A DNA stretch of 64,000 nt from positions 4,340,001 to 4,404,000 of the forward strand of contig NC_003552.1 in the NCBI RefSeq assembly GCF_000007345.1, given 5' to 3'. A model generated the notes under the pieces. That model worked only from the letters and a program-made list of their open reading frames with translations, had not been told where the DNA came from and made no database searches. Positions 8,869 to 18,428 of the stretch are shown in pieces. The translations under genes were made by a program, and so were the position numbers. Origin of the DNA: Methanosarcina acetivorans C2A. Its GTDB lineage: Archaea; Halobacteriota; Methanosarcinia; Methanosarcinales; Methanosarcinaceae. Numbering within the stretch: the first letter of the stretch is position 1; each line of letters starts with the position of its first letter.

Positions 8869-9119
8869 TTTGATGCCTTTAAAATACTGTAATTAATCGC
8901 GATTTTCGGAAATATAAAATCAATATAGACAGAATCAGACCGTAAAATACCGGAAGGTATTGATAAATGTATCCAAAGGCTCCGGAAAACTCCCATAAAT
9001 AGAAAAAAGCTTAAAAATGAGAAAAAATACACCAGGGAGAATTAACCTGAAAAACTGAAAATAAGGTGCTGAAAGGTCAAAGTCAGATCTGGGAACAACT
9101 TTATCCTGAAGGATTACAC

Positions 9120-9932
9120 TCAGACAGGAGCAATAAGCGAATGCTTCAGTTCACGGTAGCACTTCTCAAAAAGAGCCTGGTCAGTTTCGAGTTCTGTAAT
9201 TTCTAAATCATAAAAGGCTGCAAATTCCCTTACCCGGGACTCGAAATTCTGCTGGTAGTTTAAACCGGTATTAATCTTTGCTACTCGGGAATACCTGGCA
9301 GCCCGAAATACCAGCTTTGACTCATCAATATTTTCCAGATCCCGGGCAAACCCGTTAGCTACGACCATTTTTTCCCAGTTGGCAGCCCACATGGGAGTAA
9401 GCATAAAAACCCTTTCACCCCTGAACTCCTTTATTATTTCCATGAAAGCTCGTTTGCCTCCCAGGGCAGCACATATGCAGTCGTCGACAATGTTCCCATA
9501 AGGGTCTCTTAGCAATGTAAGAGGACATTTAAGGTACCTGAAGTCCTCTTCGAGGTCTTTGAACAAATTTCCGCAAAGCCCATAAAGTAAAAGAATCCCA
9601 TCTGAAAAGAACGACATCCGAAGAATCTCATCATATACTTTCATTTTCAGCTGTGTGCGCATTTTGCCCATGCCAGCAATATCAAGAATATTGAGCACAA
9701 GCATGAGACCTTCTCCGTCGACATATTTCTCGTCTTCTAAGCATCTGAAGGCTTCAACGTTTTTGAGGGACAATTCCCGGCAGGGACAACAAATTTCACC
9801 AAACTTCCGTATGATCTCCTCTGAACTCTCATTTTTCAGTATTAGAACGTCGCTCACCTCTTCGTCATGCTCCATGAAATGAATAATTTCATCCTCAAAG
9901 ATCTTACATGAAATGATGCTCATTATCTTCAT
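9120..9932 (-). CDS. DUF1638 family protein
   Basis: A 270-residue soluble protein of the DUF1638 type. It starts with the beta strand MSIISCKIFEDEI, contains the LLLYGLCGN motif (about 114-122), a DDCICAALGGKRAF segment (about 149-162) and then RVFMLTPMWAANWEKM (about 172-187), the order expected for this family. The conserved cysteines in GLCGN and DDCIC suggest a metal or cofactor site. The biochemical function is not established. DUF1638 proteins are frequent in methylotrophic methanogens near corrinoid methyltransferase genes, but no such gene is adjacent here. The start is supported by homologous N-terminal strand content rather than by a strong ribosome-binding site. Confidence 0.72.
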   Translation of the reverse strand: MKIMSIISCKIFEDEIIHFMEHDEEVSDVLILKNESSEEIIRKFGEICCPCRELSLKNVEAFRCLEDEKYVDGEGLMLVLNILDIAGMGKMRTQLKMKVYDEILRMSFFSDGILLLYGLCGNLFKDLEEDFRYLKCPLTLLRDPYGNIVDDCICAALGGKRAFMEIIKEFRGERVFMLTPMWAANWEKMVVANGFARDLENIDESKLVFRAARYSRVAKINTGLNYQQNFESRVREFAAFYDLEITELETDQALFEKCYRELKHSLIAPV

Positions 9933-10293
9933 TATGACCTCCTCTTCAGGTTCCCCGGCTCTGGAGGAAAAAACTCAAAATCCGTCAACAGATCCAGACC
10001 TTTTCACCAGCCGATTCGGGTCCCGGAAAGAAATAGAAAAAACTCCACCTCCAACTTCCACAAAAACCCGGAATGGATATAGTAAATTACAGTCAGTATC
10101 GATTATAATGTATTTCCTGTGAATACTTAAAAGTAGGTCATAAGAAAGAGGCAAGAAGTATAAAAAGAAAAAAATTTATAAAAATGAAGGTGACGGCACA
10201 AAATACACTGGATGGAACTCTTCTGGATAGAATCCTTTAACGCTGTAAGAAAAAGAAAAGAGAATTCCGATTAAAGGATTATTCAGTATTCTT
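9933..10293. other. Spacer
   Basis: No supported gene. An open frame of 69 codons on the plus strand (9913-10122) is compositionally odd and overlaps the start of the DUF1638 gene, so it was not accepted. The segment should hold the promoter of the DUF1638 gene and the terminator of metF. Confidence 0.4.
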
Positions 10294-11172
10294 TTATATT
10301 TCAGAGATTCCTGCCATTGAAAGTAATCTCGGAGTGTTTTTGTGAGATCCGATTGGCATAATATGAACCCCGCGTGAGAGTTTTGTCAGCTCCTTTATAG
10401 TTTCGGATGCTATCAAAAGCCCTTCTTCAAGGGGTGAAGATGCCTCTTTCATTCGAAGCATGATTTCGTCAGGCACATGAATTCCTGAGATATTTTTATT
10501 CATATACTCAGCCATGCCCAGGGATTTGAGAGGAATCAAACCTGCAATTATAGGCACTTCAAGATGGTTTACTGCTTCCATAAACTCCTCGAAAATACCC
10601 ACATCATATACAGCCTGCGTCTGAATAAAATCGGCTCCGCCTCTGACCTTTTTTTCAAGCTTTATTAGCTGAATTATCTTATCAGGGTCTATGCCTGAGA
10701 CTGCGCCTGCACAAAAAGAAGTGCCTCCATCCAATATATTTCCTGCCAGATCAAAGCCTGAATCGAGCTTTCGGACAAGTTCGATGAGCTGTACAGAGTC
10801 AAGGTCATAAACGGGTTTCGAGCCTGGGTGGTCTCCACAGGAGGGGAAATCTCCGGTCATCAAGCAGATATTCCGGATTCCGAGAGCATAGGCACCCAGC
10901 AGGTCAGACTGGAGCCCTATCCGGTTTCGATCCCGGCAGGTAAGCTGCATAATAGGTTCGTGCCCCTCATCAAGCAGAAGTTTGCTGAAAGCCAGCGAAC
11001 TCATGTGCATAATTGAGCACTGGTTATCGGTGACGTTCAGGGCATCTGCGCGACCTTTGAGATGACGGGCATCTTCCAGGGGAACTGAATACCTGGTCCC
11101 CTTGGGAGGAGAGACTTCAGCAGTAACCAGAAATTTCCTGGAGTTCAGTTTTTCACGAAAATTAAAAAGCAT
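10294..11172 (-). CDS. metF: Methylenetetrahydrofolate reductase MetF
   Basis: Reduces 5,10-methylene-tetrahydrofolate to the 5-methyl form using a bound flavin. The 292-residue TIM-barrel shows VTAEVSPPKG near the N-terminus, ALNVTDNQ (about 45), EPIMQLTCRDRNRIGLQSDL (about 73-92), ICLMTGDFP (about 103), GADFIQTQAVYD (about 181) and VPIIAGLIPLKS (about 203), all typical of MetF. It is the last gene of folP-metV-metF, 24 bases after metV. The pairing with MetV matches the two-subunit MetVF enzyme of acetogens, in which MetV supplies a metal-binding subunit. In a methanogen that runs methanogenesis on tetrahydrosarcinapterin, this points to a separate folate pool. Confidence 0.9.
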   Translation of the reverse strand: MLFNFREKLNSRKFLVTAEVSPPKGTRYSVPLEDARHLKGRADALNVTDNQCSIMHMSSLAFSKLLLDEGHEPIMQLTCRDRNRIGLQSDLLGAYALGIRNICLMTGDFPSCGDHPGSKPVYDLDSVQLIELVRKLDSGFDLAGNILDGGTSFCAGAVSGIDPDKIIQLIKLEKKVRGGADFIQTQAVYDVGIFEEFMEAVNHLEVPIIAGLIPLKSLGMAEYMNKNISGIHVPDEIMLRMKEASSPLEEGLLIASETIKELTKLSRGVHIMPIGSHKNTPRLLSMAGISEI

Positions 11173-11196
11173 TAAGCGAGAATATTAGAAATGAAA

Positions 11197-11811
11197 TTAT
11201 TTAAAACCATGCTCCTGGGGGGCATGGGTAACGTAGAGAAGGTCAAGCCTTTTGATCTTTTTGAGGCGTTCATAAATAAGAGTCCAGACACAATCCTTTT
11301 CCCTGTTGACCTCGCACATCCCGCCCACAGCCCCTCCGCAGGGCCCGTTGAGAAGACCTTTCGGGCACTGGGCTTTCGGGCAGAGCCCACCGTATTCGCT
11401 TATGGTACAGTCCCCGCACATAACACACTGGTCGGAGAGAAGCTTGCCACCACTGGAACCCCCAAGTGAGAGGGTGTTGTTCGAACCGTAGATAGGCAAA
11501 TCCACAACAGTGGCAACAGCAGAAACTCCACTGCCACATCCCATGACCAGAACGCAATGCGCTTCTTTTATTTTCTCGTTTTTCTCAACAAGGGATTCAT
11601 AAGACCGGATACTGCAGGCTGCAGTTGGAAGAGCCCAGCCTACCACGTGCTTTCCGCTTTCTTCAAGCCGTCTGCACATCTCAAGGACCTCGGGTTCTCC
11701 CCCGGTCTTCAGTTTTGCAGCACATACGTTGCACCCTATAACGAATATATAGTCTTCGTCTTTTAACATGTTCAGGATTTCTTCAAAGGGTTTTGCTGAA
11801 GTTATGATCAT
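11197..11811 (-). CDS. metV: MetV-like subunit of methylene-THF reductase
   Basis: A 204-residue protein of the zinc/Fe-S MetV type (also seen as the N-terminal region of some MetF proteins). It begins MIITSAKPFEEILNMLKDED, has an early Cys pair in IGCNVCAAK (about 25-33), TAACSIRSYE (about 63) and VMGCGSG (about 90). It ends in a cysteine-rich cluster: QCVMCGDC, GGLCPKAQCPKG, GPCGG and GMCEV (about 125-170). The cysteines probably bind iron-sulfur clusters or zinc. It lies two bases after folP and 24 bases before metF, so the three are surely cotranscribed. Electron donor and exact role in Methanosarcina are not shown by the sequence. Confidence 0.85.
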   Translation of the reverse strand: MIITSAKPFEEILNMLKDEDYIFVIGCNVCAAKLKTGGEPEVLEMCRRLEESGKHVVGWALPTAACSIRSYESLVEKNEKIKEAHCVLVMGCGSGVSAVATVVDLPIYGSNNTLSLGGSSGGKLLSDQCVMCGDCTISEYGGLCPKAQCPKGLLNGPCGGAVGGMCEVNREKDCVWTLIYERLKKIKRLDLLYVTHAPQEHGFK

Positions 11812-11813
11812 AA

Positions 11814-13040
11814 TTACCTCAAATATCGGTATTCTAGATTAGTCCGATTTGCAATACATTCACGGATCATTTCTGCAATCAGTGGGAGGGAACGAGCCTG
11901 TCCTCCCAGTTTTCTGGCGAGGCGTTCAAATTGCAGCAGAGTGCCCATCACAAGCACATCGGTCGATTCCGTTTCATGGGAAACTGCATCTCTTGCAAGG
12001 GCCGCGTCTCCTCCCCTTGAAAGCATCTCCTGTTTTATTATCAGAGCCTCAGTGGTTGTAAGGTTTCCGATCTTTAACGTAAGATGGATGCTTTTTCCCT
12101 GCATTACCTGAGAACCTACCCTTGTAGCCCCAAGATTCCTCATTGCAATGCCTGCGTCCTGAGGAGTTTTTACCTCAAGTACCGAGACCTCATACCTGCC
12201 CTCCTTTACAACGCTTGTCCGGCTCCTCAGAGCTCCTGCAAGCTTGACAACGTCAGTAGTTTCGGGGACATCATGGGTACGGATAATATGTGCACCCTTG
12301 TGAACTGCAATTGCTGCTGCAGCCAGGCTGCCATAGAGCCTGTCATTTGCAGTTTTTCCAAGAACTTCGCCTATGAAGGACTTCCTTGAAAGAGCCGCAA
12401 GCAGAGGTTTTTCAAAAATCTTCAGGCGCTCGAAATCATCCAGGGTTTCAAAATCATAAATGGGCAGCTTTTCATCAGTCCACCTGCCAATTGCAGGGTC
12501 AAGGATGAGGTTGTCAGGTCCTATACCGCCAGCTCCGGCAGCCTCTATAATGGAGCCAAGAGCTTCAATAATGGCATCCATGCCCAGAGGATCTCCGGGA
12601 ATTTTGTTAGAAGCCATAACCACTGCCGGACAGTCATGGTCTGCTACCACTTCTATCATTCGGGGATCTACCGTAAAGCCGGAAACATCGTTTATGATAT
12701 CTGCCCCTCTCTTAAGAGCCTCTTCTGCAATTTCGGAAAACATAGTATCAACGGAAATTACCGCATCCACATCGCCTTCCAGCGAATCAAGCACGGGCAG
12801 TAATCGATCGAGTTCTTCTTTTTTGCTTATGGGTTTGGAAAAACGCCATGTTGACCGGGCTCCCAGATCCAGAAAAGTTGCTCCGTCTTCAACCATTTTC
12901 CGGGCAACATCAAGTGCGGATTCCGGGCTTGTAACCGAACCTTCGTAAAAAGATTCCGGGCTCAGGTTAATAATGCCCATTACGTGTGCAGGATATTGAT
13001 CTCCCACTTTCAGACCACAGATATCAGTATCAACTACCAT
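11814..13040 (-). CDS. folP: Dihydropteroate synthase (long archaeal form)
   Basis: Condenses a pterin with p-aminobenzoate to make dihydropteroate. The start chosen is the ATG at 13038-13040 (MVVDTDICGLKVGDQY); an open extension of 36 codons upstream has non-protein-like content. Pterin-binding motifs are clear: MGIINLSPESFYEG (about 21-34), FLDLGARSTW (about 60-69), VISVDTMFSE (about 98), IINDVSGF (about 119) and ALSRKSFIGEVLG (about 223). The 408-residue length exceeds bacterial FolP (about 280). The extra C-terminal 120-odd residues form a separate domain of unknown role. It heads the folP-metV-metF operon, which supports a folate (not only sarcinapterin) role. Confidence 0.87.
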   Translation of the reverse strand: MVVDTDICGLKVGDQYPAHVMGIINLSPESFYEGSVTSPESALDVARKMVEDGATFLDLGARSTWRFSKPISKKEELDRLLPVLDSLEGDVDAVISVDTMFSEIAEEALKRGADIINDVSGFTVDPRMIEVVADHDCPAVVMASNKIPGDPLGMDAIIEALGSIIEAAGAGGIGPDNLILDPAIGRWTDEKLPIYDFETLDDFERLKIFEKPLLAALSRKSFIGEVLGKTANDRLYGSLAAAAIAVHKGAHIIRTHDVPETTDVVKLAGALRSRTSVVKEGRYEVSVLEVKTPQDAGIAMRNLGATRVGSQVMQGKSIHLTLKIGNLTTTEALIIKQEMLSRGGDAALARDAVSHETESTDVLVMGTLLQFERLARKLGGQARSLPLIAEMIRECIANRTNLEYRYLR

Positions 13041-13490
13041 TTTTGACAACCAGGCTATTATAGCTTTTAACTCAGTTGGCGCAATTGCGCTTGATAAATA
13101 TGAGTGAATAAACAATGTGCGTAAGCAATAACATGCATAAACAAACAATACGTGCGTAAACAGTTATGGTTTTATTAAGTAATAAGGAATAATGAAATTT
13201 GAAGCCGAACCTTTGGATACCTTTTTTCGTTATGAAATGCCCACAAGACATTTCGTTGAACCACAGGAGCAGACGCTTTTAATTAGGTCAACCGCCAACA
13301 CTCTCCCTGAAAAAGCCTTTCTGTCCTGTCTTATGTCCTGTAATCCGAAAGACTTCCTGCAGGCAAGAAAAAACAAAACAATTTTTCCGGCTGCAAAGCT
13401 GAATACCTGAGAACTGAAAGGGACCGGGGGAATAAATGTTCGGCTAAACTTAAGAGCTATAGAGATTTAGAACTCCTGGAGACCAGATAT

Positions 13491-13539
13491 ATGGTTATGG
13501 ATAGAGTTTATGGTTATGGATAGAGTTTATGGTTATGGG
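13491..13539. repeat. 19-bp tandem repeat, 2.6 copies
   Basis: The unit ATGGTTATGGATAGAGTTT is repeated twice exactly and then partly, in the folP upstream region. Confidence 0.85.
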
Positions 13540-14116
13540 AAATAATTTTCTAACTGTAGTGGTGTTTTCTACCGCAATTCTCGATATAACAAATATCAGT
13601 CAGGGTTCCGGATAAGAGTGAAACCGGAGATCATCCCTGGAATACAGGGCCAACCACATATGAGATATAATTCAAGGTAATTGAAGTATATCAGGTAGAT
13701 TTGAATAGAGTTTACAAAAAACTCATTTTAGCATCCGAATATTTTATGAGAGCCTGGATATTTAATTAAGATTTTATGAACTATTTTTATTATTTATTGA
13801 AGGCAGACAGGGTCATAATAGAGTAGGCTTCAATGATACATAAAAATATTGATGTGTAAAACGACTTTATCACAATCCGGAAAGCTATGCTGAAGATCAA
13901 TACAAAGTATATATAAAAATTAAAATAAAATTGCCTTAATTGACATATTCAGAGGGAGAGAGTAAAACCTTCAAGCATAATACCCTCAGAAAACAAATTT
14001 ACTTGTCCTGAAGCGAAAAGTTTGAAAAGACTATTTTTGCGCTTTAACAACGGTAAAAGAGAACTCGAAATATCTGATGCATACAACCTTATTCCCTCTA
14101 CCTGACCTCTTTTGTC

Positions 14117-14137
14117 CCGCTCGACGCAGGAGAGCGG
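14117..14137. repeat. Dispersed hairpin repeat, copy 1
   Basis: Stem CCGCTC, nine-base loop GACGCAGGA, stem GAGCGG, followed by TCTGTCCCAAAAAA. The same hairpin with nearly the same flanks occurs at 17996-18016 and 27291-27311. Confidence 0.85.
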
Positions 14138-14452
14138 TCTGTCCCAAAAAAGAAGAAAAAGAAAATGCACACGAACAAAAAAACCAGAAAGTAAAATTAA
14201 CCTAAAAAGCTCATAAGAATCAGTTTTTGACAGACTGGCAGGTAAGCTGGAGGAGGCATCCCATATTCTTTAAATAAAAAATGACCTCCGGCTTTAAGAA
14301 AACTACTTCTTTGGCTGGCAGGACGACAAAAACCCAGCACGGAGCAGAAAGAGAAAACTGAAAAATTTGCTCTCGAATCCCGGTAGAACAAAAAAATGAA
14401 TCAATCAATGAGGGATCAAAAAAGGCTTAAAAAATTAAAAAAACAAAATGAA

Positions 14453-14484
14453 AAAAAGCCTTAAAATAGAGATTAAAGGCTTTT
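14453..14484 (-). terminator. Terminator of glyA-folD
   Basis: On the minus strand the sequence reads AAAAGCCTT, a 13-base loop, AAGGCTTTTTTT. This makes a 9-bp stem followed by a T run and overlaps the folD stop codon. Position and T tract fit an intrinsic-type terminator for the operon. Confidence 0.6.
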
Positions 14485-15345
14485 CTCCGCACACAGAAGC
14501 ACATGCTTCATGAGCATGGCAATTGTCATTGGCCCTACACCACCAGGGACGGGGGTTACAAGGGAAGCTTTTTTGATTACGTTTTCAAAATCAACGTCCC
14601 CATATACGCCGTCTTCTTCCTTGGTGATTCCCGCATCAAAGATTACAGTCCCTTCTTTAACCATATCGGCTTTAATAAGATGCTTAACCCCTGTCGCAAC
14701 AACTATGATATCGGCACCGAGGGTGTACTTCTTCAGGTCATCGGTGAAGATATGACAGACTGAAACGGTTGCGTTTCTGTTCAGGAGCATTGCAGCCATG
14801 GGCTTTCCCACAACATTGCTGTGCCCGACAATAACCGCATTTTTCCCCTGGACGGAAACACCGTACTCTTCAAGTGCCCTGATTACCCCGTGAGGAGTGC
14901 AGGGGACAAGGTCTTCGTCCCCGATCATGAGTTTTCCCATGTTATAGGGGTGAAAACCGTCTGCATCCTTTGTAGGAGATATGGCTTCCATAGCTTCCTG
15001 CGTTTCCTGAGGAGAGAAGTGTTTCGGAAGCGGGAGCTGGAGCAGGATTGCGTGCACATCTTTGTTTTTGTTAAGAGAATCGATCAGGGTAAGCAGTTCT
15101 TCCTGGGTAGCGTCTCCCGGAAGAAGATAGTCTTCTGCTTTGATGCCCACACGTTCACAGGCCCTGTGCTTCAGACGGACATACATCTTTGAGGCCGGAT
15201 CGTCCCCTACAAGGATGGTAGCAAGCCCGGGGACGATTCCCCGGTTGCTTTCAAGGTCCTCTACCCCTGACCTTACTTCTTCTTCAACCTGTTGAGCAAG
15301 TACTTTTCCGTCTATGATTCGTGACTCATAGCTTTCATCTGACAA
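14473..15345 (-). CDS. folD: Methylene-THF dehydrogenase/cyclohydrolase FolD
   Basis: A bifunctional NADP-dependent enzyme that interconverts 5,10-methylene-, 5,10-methenyl- and 10-formyl-tetrahydrofolate. The 290-residue protein shows the family signatures [20 protein letters not shown] (about 41-60, with the catalytic Tyr and Lys), LLQLPLPKH (about 100), [13 protein letters not shown] (about 119), [12 protein letters not shown] (about 141), [12 protein letters not shown] (about 164) and [11 protein letters not shown] (about 266). Length is normal. It lies 16 bases after glyA with GGGGAGG as a ribosome-binding site, so glyA-folD is an operon. It supplies formyl-THF for PurN and links to GlyA and MetF in a folate C1 cycle unusual for methanogens. 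Confidence 0.95.
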   Translation of the reverse strand: MSDESYESRIIDGKVLAQQVEEEVRSGVEDLESNRGIVPGLATILVGDDPASKMYVRLKHRACERVGIKAEDYLLPGDATQEELLTLIDSLNKNKDVHAILLQLPLPKHFSPQETQEAMEAISPTKDADGFHPYNMGKLMIGDEDLVPCTPHGVIRALEEYGVSVQGKNAVIVGHSNVVGKPMAAMLLNRNATVSVCHIFTDDLKKYTLGADIIVVATGVKHLIKADMVKEGTVIFDAGITKEEDGVYGDVDFENVIKKASLVTPVPGGVGPMTIAMLMKHVLLCAEKSL

Positions 15346-15361
15346 TGATAAACCTCCCCGA

Positions 15362-16609
15362 TTAGCTGTAAACAGGGAACCTTGAGCAGAGGTCCCTTAC
15401 CTTAGCGCTTACTTCCGACAGCAGAGCATCGTTTCCTGCATTCTTGATTGCAGTCTCGATATAGTCGGCAATCAGTTCCATTTCTTTTTCTTTCATGCCC
15501 CTTGTGGTACAGGCAGGAGTCCCGAGCCTTACTCCGCTGGTTATGAAGGGGCTGCGAGTCTCGAAAGGCACCGTGTTTTTGTTGGCGATAATCCCGGCTT
15601 TGCTCATTGCAGCTTCCGCGTCCTTGCCTGTAATGTTCATATTATTGAGGTTTACAAGCATCAGATGGTTGTCAGTACCGCCGGAAACAATATCAAAACC
15701 CTTCTCCTTCAGACAGGCGCAGAGAACTTTTGCATTCTTTACGGTCTGAGCCTGGTCCTGCCTGAACTTTTCATCCATGGCTTCCTTAAAGGCGACGGCC
15801 TTTGCAGCTATGACATGCATGAGGGGCCCACCCTGAATGCCCGGGAAAACGGCCTTGTTTACTCCCATTGCAAGTTCCTCGGTCTTTGAGATAATCATTC
15901 CGCCCCTCGGCCCCCGGAGGGTCTTGTGGGTCGTGGTGGTGACAAAATCCGCATAAGGCACAGGGCTTGGGTGTACGCCTGAAACGACAAGACCTGCAAT
16001 GTGGGCAATGTCTGCAAGGAGATAAGCTCCCACTTCATCGGCAATTTCCCTGAACTTCTTGAAATCGATTACACGGGGATAGGCTGAAGCTCCGCAGACG
16101 ATCATTTTCGGTTTGCATTCTTTTGCCATTTTCATAAGCTCGTCATAGTCCAGGGCTTCGGTCTCTTTGCTGACTCCGTAAGGCACGATGTTATAGAGTT
16201 TTCCGGAAAAACTTACAGGGCTGCCGTGAGAAAGGTGCCCGCCGTGGGAGAGATCCATGGACATGATTGTGTCCCCAGGCTGCAGTACGGAGAAGTAGAC
16301 AGCCATGTTGGCACCTGAACCTGAGTGGGGCTGGACATTTACGTATTTTGCCCCGAAGATTTCCTTTGCCCTGGCAATTGCGAGATTTTCGGCAATGTCC
16401 ACGAAATCACAACCGCCGTAATAGCGCTTACCGGAATATCCTTCGGCATACTTGTTGGTCATGATTGAGCCCTGAGCTTCCATTACAGCCCTGCTCGCAT
16501 AGTTTTCGGACGCAATCAGGTTAAGTTTGTGTTCCTGACGATCAGCTTCCTTTTGGATAGCCTCGAACATATCTGGATCGATTTTTTCAATGTAAGACAC
16601 TACTGTCAC
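15362..16609 (-). CDS. glyA: Serine hydroxymethyltransferase
   Basis: A PLP enzyme that converts serine and a tetrahydropterin to glycine and the methylene-pterin. The 415-residue sequence is the bacterial/M. barkeri-like length. Motifs seen: [11 protein letters not shown] (about 30), [15 protein letters not shown] (about 52), [15 protein letters not shown] (about 91), [13 protein letters not shown] (about 199) and [14 protein letters not shown] (about 224-237), where the Lys binds PLP. Methanogens that lack folate use a sarcinapterin-dependent SHMT; coupling with folD here supports a folate substrate. It heads the glyA-folD operon and is preceded by about 600 bases of AT-rich spacer. Confidence 0.96.
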   Translation of the reverse strand: MTVVSYIEKIDPDMFEAIQKEADRQEHKLNLIASENYASRAVMEAQGSIMTNKYAEGYSGKRYYGGCDFVDIAENLAIARAKEIFGAKYVNVQPHSGSGANMAVYFSVLQPGDTIMSMDLSHGGHLSHGSPVSFSGKLYNIVPYGVSKETEALDYDELMKMAKECKPKMIVCGASAYPRVIDFKKFREIADEVGAYLLADIAHIAGLVVSGVHPSPVPYADFVTTTTHKTLRGPRGGMIISKTEELAMGVNKAVFPGIQGGPLMHVIAAKAVAFKEAMDEKFRQDQAQTVKNAKVLCACLKEKGFDIVSGGTDNHLMLVNLNNMNITGKDAEAAMSKAGIIANKNTVPFETRSPFITSGVRLGTPACTTRGMKEKEMELIADYIETAIKNAGNDALLSEVSAKVRDLCSRFPVYS

Positions 16610-17220
16610 CTAAATCCATACATTTAAAACTTATTCGAAATCAAGGGTTTCTTGCTAGCGTGAATTGATTATTAATTAATTGGATGATTAATTGAATGAT
16701 TAAATGTAAGTATGCTTGCGATTCTGGTATTTACTTATATTAATGTGTTGTAAACTTGTAAGAACTGCCTTAAAGCTGGAAGCAGGAAGAACGAAAGTTT
16801 AAACAGCCCTGAAGCTTCTCATACGAGAATTATCAAGGCCTCAGAAGATTCTTGAATAGGGAAATCTTTTTGCCCAGAACACTGATGAGTAATATAATTC
16901 ATATACTTATAACTGTCAGGGTATTAGTGAGGCGACTAATTAATGAAAGCTATTCCGGTTTTGGACCATTCTCCACTCCTTCAACAGGTTCTCGAAACCT
17001 GCTCCGCCGGGAACTACCTGATTTAAATACACCCTTTTTGATCTGGATTCCTATCTTCCTGATTCAGAACTTTATTGATCAAAACGTTATCGACTCGGCC
17101 CTGCATGATAAAATTAACGCAAATCCGGGTTTCGACAGAGTTCCTGCTCATTTAGGGACGATTTTAAGATTTATTTCAAGGGTAATTTTAGAGGCTATTT
17201 AAGGGTAATTTCAAGGGTCA
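16610..17220. other. Spacer between purN and glyA
   Basis: About 610 bases. A 116-codon plus-strand frame (16852-17202) exists but has no ribosome-binding site, no recognisable family and a repeat-like tail (AATTTCAAGGGT variants near 17170-17220), so it was not called. The half nearest glyA is very AT-rich and probably carries its promoter. Confidence 0.45.
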
Positions 17221-17829
17221 TTACTTAAGAGTTATTACATTTCTACCCTCAACTTTAAGCTTACTCTCGACAAAGAGCCTGACAGCTTCGGGATAGATAA
17301 TGTGCTCCTGTTCGAGAATCCTGGCAGTAAGAGTTTCTTCGGTATCTTCCGGGAGCACAGGCACGCATTTCTGGATGATAATGGGCCCGGAATCGAGTCC
17401 CTCATCTACAAAATGTACTGTGCAGCCTGCAACCTTTACACCATACTCAAAAGCCTGTTTCTGGGCATGAAGTCCTTTGAAAGCCGGAAGAAGAGAAGGG
17501 TGTATGTTCAGGATCCTGTGCCTGTATGCCTCAATGATTTCGCTTCCCAGGAGCCTGAAATAGCCTGCAAGCAGGAGAAGGTCCGTATCATACTGTTTAA
17601 GTATCTTCAGAATTTCCCTGTCGTATCCGGCTCTATCACGCCCTTCAGGATCAAGAAAAACAGCACTTATTCCATGTTTTTCTGCACGTTCGAGCGCATA
17701 AGCATCGGCTTTGTTGGAGATAACCACACTGACTGCCGCGTTTTTTATGTAGCCCTTTTCAATGCTGTCTATAATCGCCTGGAGATTTGAGCCCCGTCCT
17801 GAGACCAGAACTGCAATCTTTACCGTCAT
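17221..17829 (-). CDS. purN: Phosphoribosylglycinamide formyltransferase PurN
   Basis: Transfers a formyl group from 10-formyl-THF to GAR, the third step of purine synthesis. The start ATG 17827-17829 gives MTVKIAVLVSGRGSNLQAII, matching the family N-terminus; a longer frame starting at 17871 adds 14 unlikely residues. Motifs: SGRGSNLQAI (about 9-18), VISNKADAYALERA (about 38), LLAGYFRLLG (about 81), ILNIHPSLLPAFKG (about 102-115, catalytic Asn and His) and HFVDEGLDSGPIIIQ (about 132-146, catalytic Asp). Length, 202 residues, is normal. Most methanogens use formate-dependent PurP or PurT steps, so PurN fits with the folate genes next door. Confidence 0.94.
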   Translation of the reverse strand: MTVKIAVLVSGRGSNLQAIIDSIEKGYIKNAAVSVVISNKADAYALERAEKHGISAVFLDPEGRDRAGYDREILKILKQYDTDLLLLAGYFRLLGSEIIEAYRHRILNIHPSLLPAFKGLHAQKQAFEYGVKVAGCTVHFVDEGLDSGPIIIQKCVPVLPEDTEETLTARILEQEHIIYPEAVRLFVESKLKVEGRNVITLK

Positions 17830-18428
17830 CGAGCTTTTAGATTGAAACAGTGATATATTAGGGTTTTGCATCTTTATGATGTATGGGCAAAACGAGAGTA
17901 GAAGCTCTAAATATAGTAATAGAGTTGTAGGAAAGGAAATTATCAGCTAATCATGACCGGTAAAACCGTATTCTCCGTATTGAGTCGTTCCTGGCCCGCT
18001 CGACGCAGGAGAGCGGTCTTTCCCAAAATGAAAAAGAGAGAAGAGAAAAGCCAGAAAGCAAAATGGAATAAGAAGATTCAAATTAAAAGATCTGGAAAAT
18101 GCAGTGCCCACTTCTTTTTTGCAGAGTCTCCAGACAGGCTGGTAGAGGCTTTTGTACTTACCTGTGAATTAAAAATCGATTTTCACGATAAGAGAAGTGT
18201 TCTCTCAGTCTGAAGGACGTGTCTTCAAGATATTGTCTCTCTTAATTGCGGTACTGGCTTGAAATTTACTTTTTATCTAACTGCCAGCCTGTCCCAATTT
18301 CCGGGCGGCACAGTGAGAGAGAACAAAAAGAAAAGATTTCCTCGGGGTTTTGGCATAAATAAAGGAAATAATCAGGAACCAAAACGTGAGAACAAAAGGA
18401 AAAAGACAGGGAAAAGAAAAAGAACGGT
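17830..18428. other. Spacer with dispersed hairpin
   Basis: About 600 bases, A-rich. The only clear element is the hairpin copy at 17996-18016. A plus-strand frame of 86 codons (17953-18213) begins inside that hairpin region and has no recognisable content, so it was rejected. Confidence 0.45.
17996..18016. repeat. Dispersed hairpin repeat, copy 2
   Basis: The same CCGCTC / GACGCAGGA loop / GAGCGG hairpin as at 14117-14137, again followed by TCTTTCCCAAAA and an A/G-rich run. It lies upstream of purN. Confidence 0.85.

Larger units (their letters stand above)
13041..14472. other. Long intergenic region with repeats
   Basis: About 1.4 kb without a convincing gene. It contains a 72-codon plus-strand frame (13192-13410) with weak coding character, a 19-bp tandem repeat at 13491-13539, one copy of a dispersed hairpin (14117-14137) and, at the right end, the folD terminator. 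Divergent promoters are not expected because both flanking operons read leftward. The left part should contain the folP promoter. Confidence 0.5.

Noticed and set aside
13192-13410. 72-codon plus-strand frame in the folP-folD gap
   Set aside because: No family, weak coding character and no clear ribosome-binding site; it lies alone in repeat-bearing spacer DNA.
16852-17202. 116-codon frame between purN and glyA
   Set aside because: Ends in repetitive AATTTCAAGGG text and has no recognised motif or upstream signal.
17953-18213. 86-codon frame near the second hairpin
   Set aside because: Starts at the dispersed hairpin and is basic and low-complexity because of A-rich DNA.
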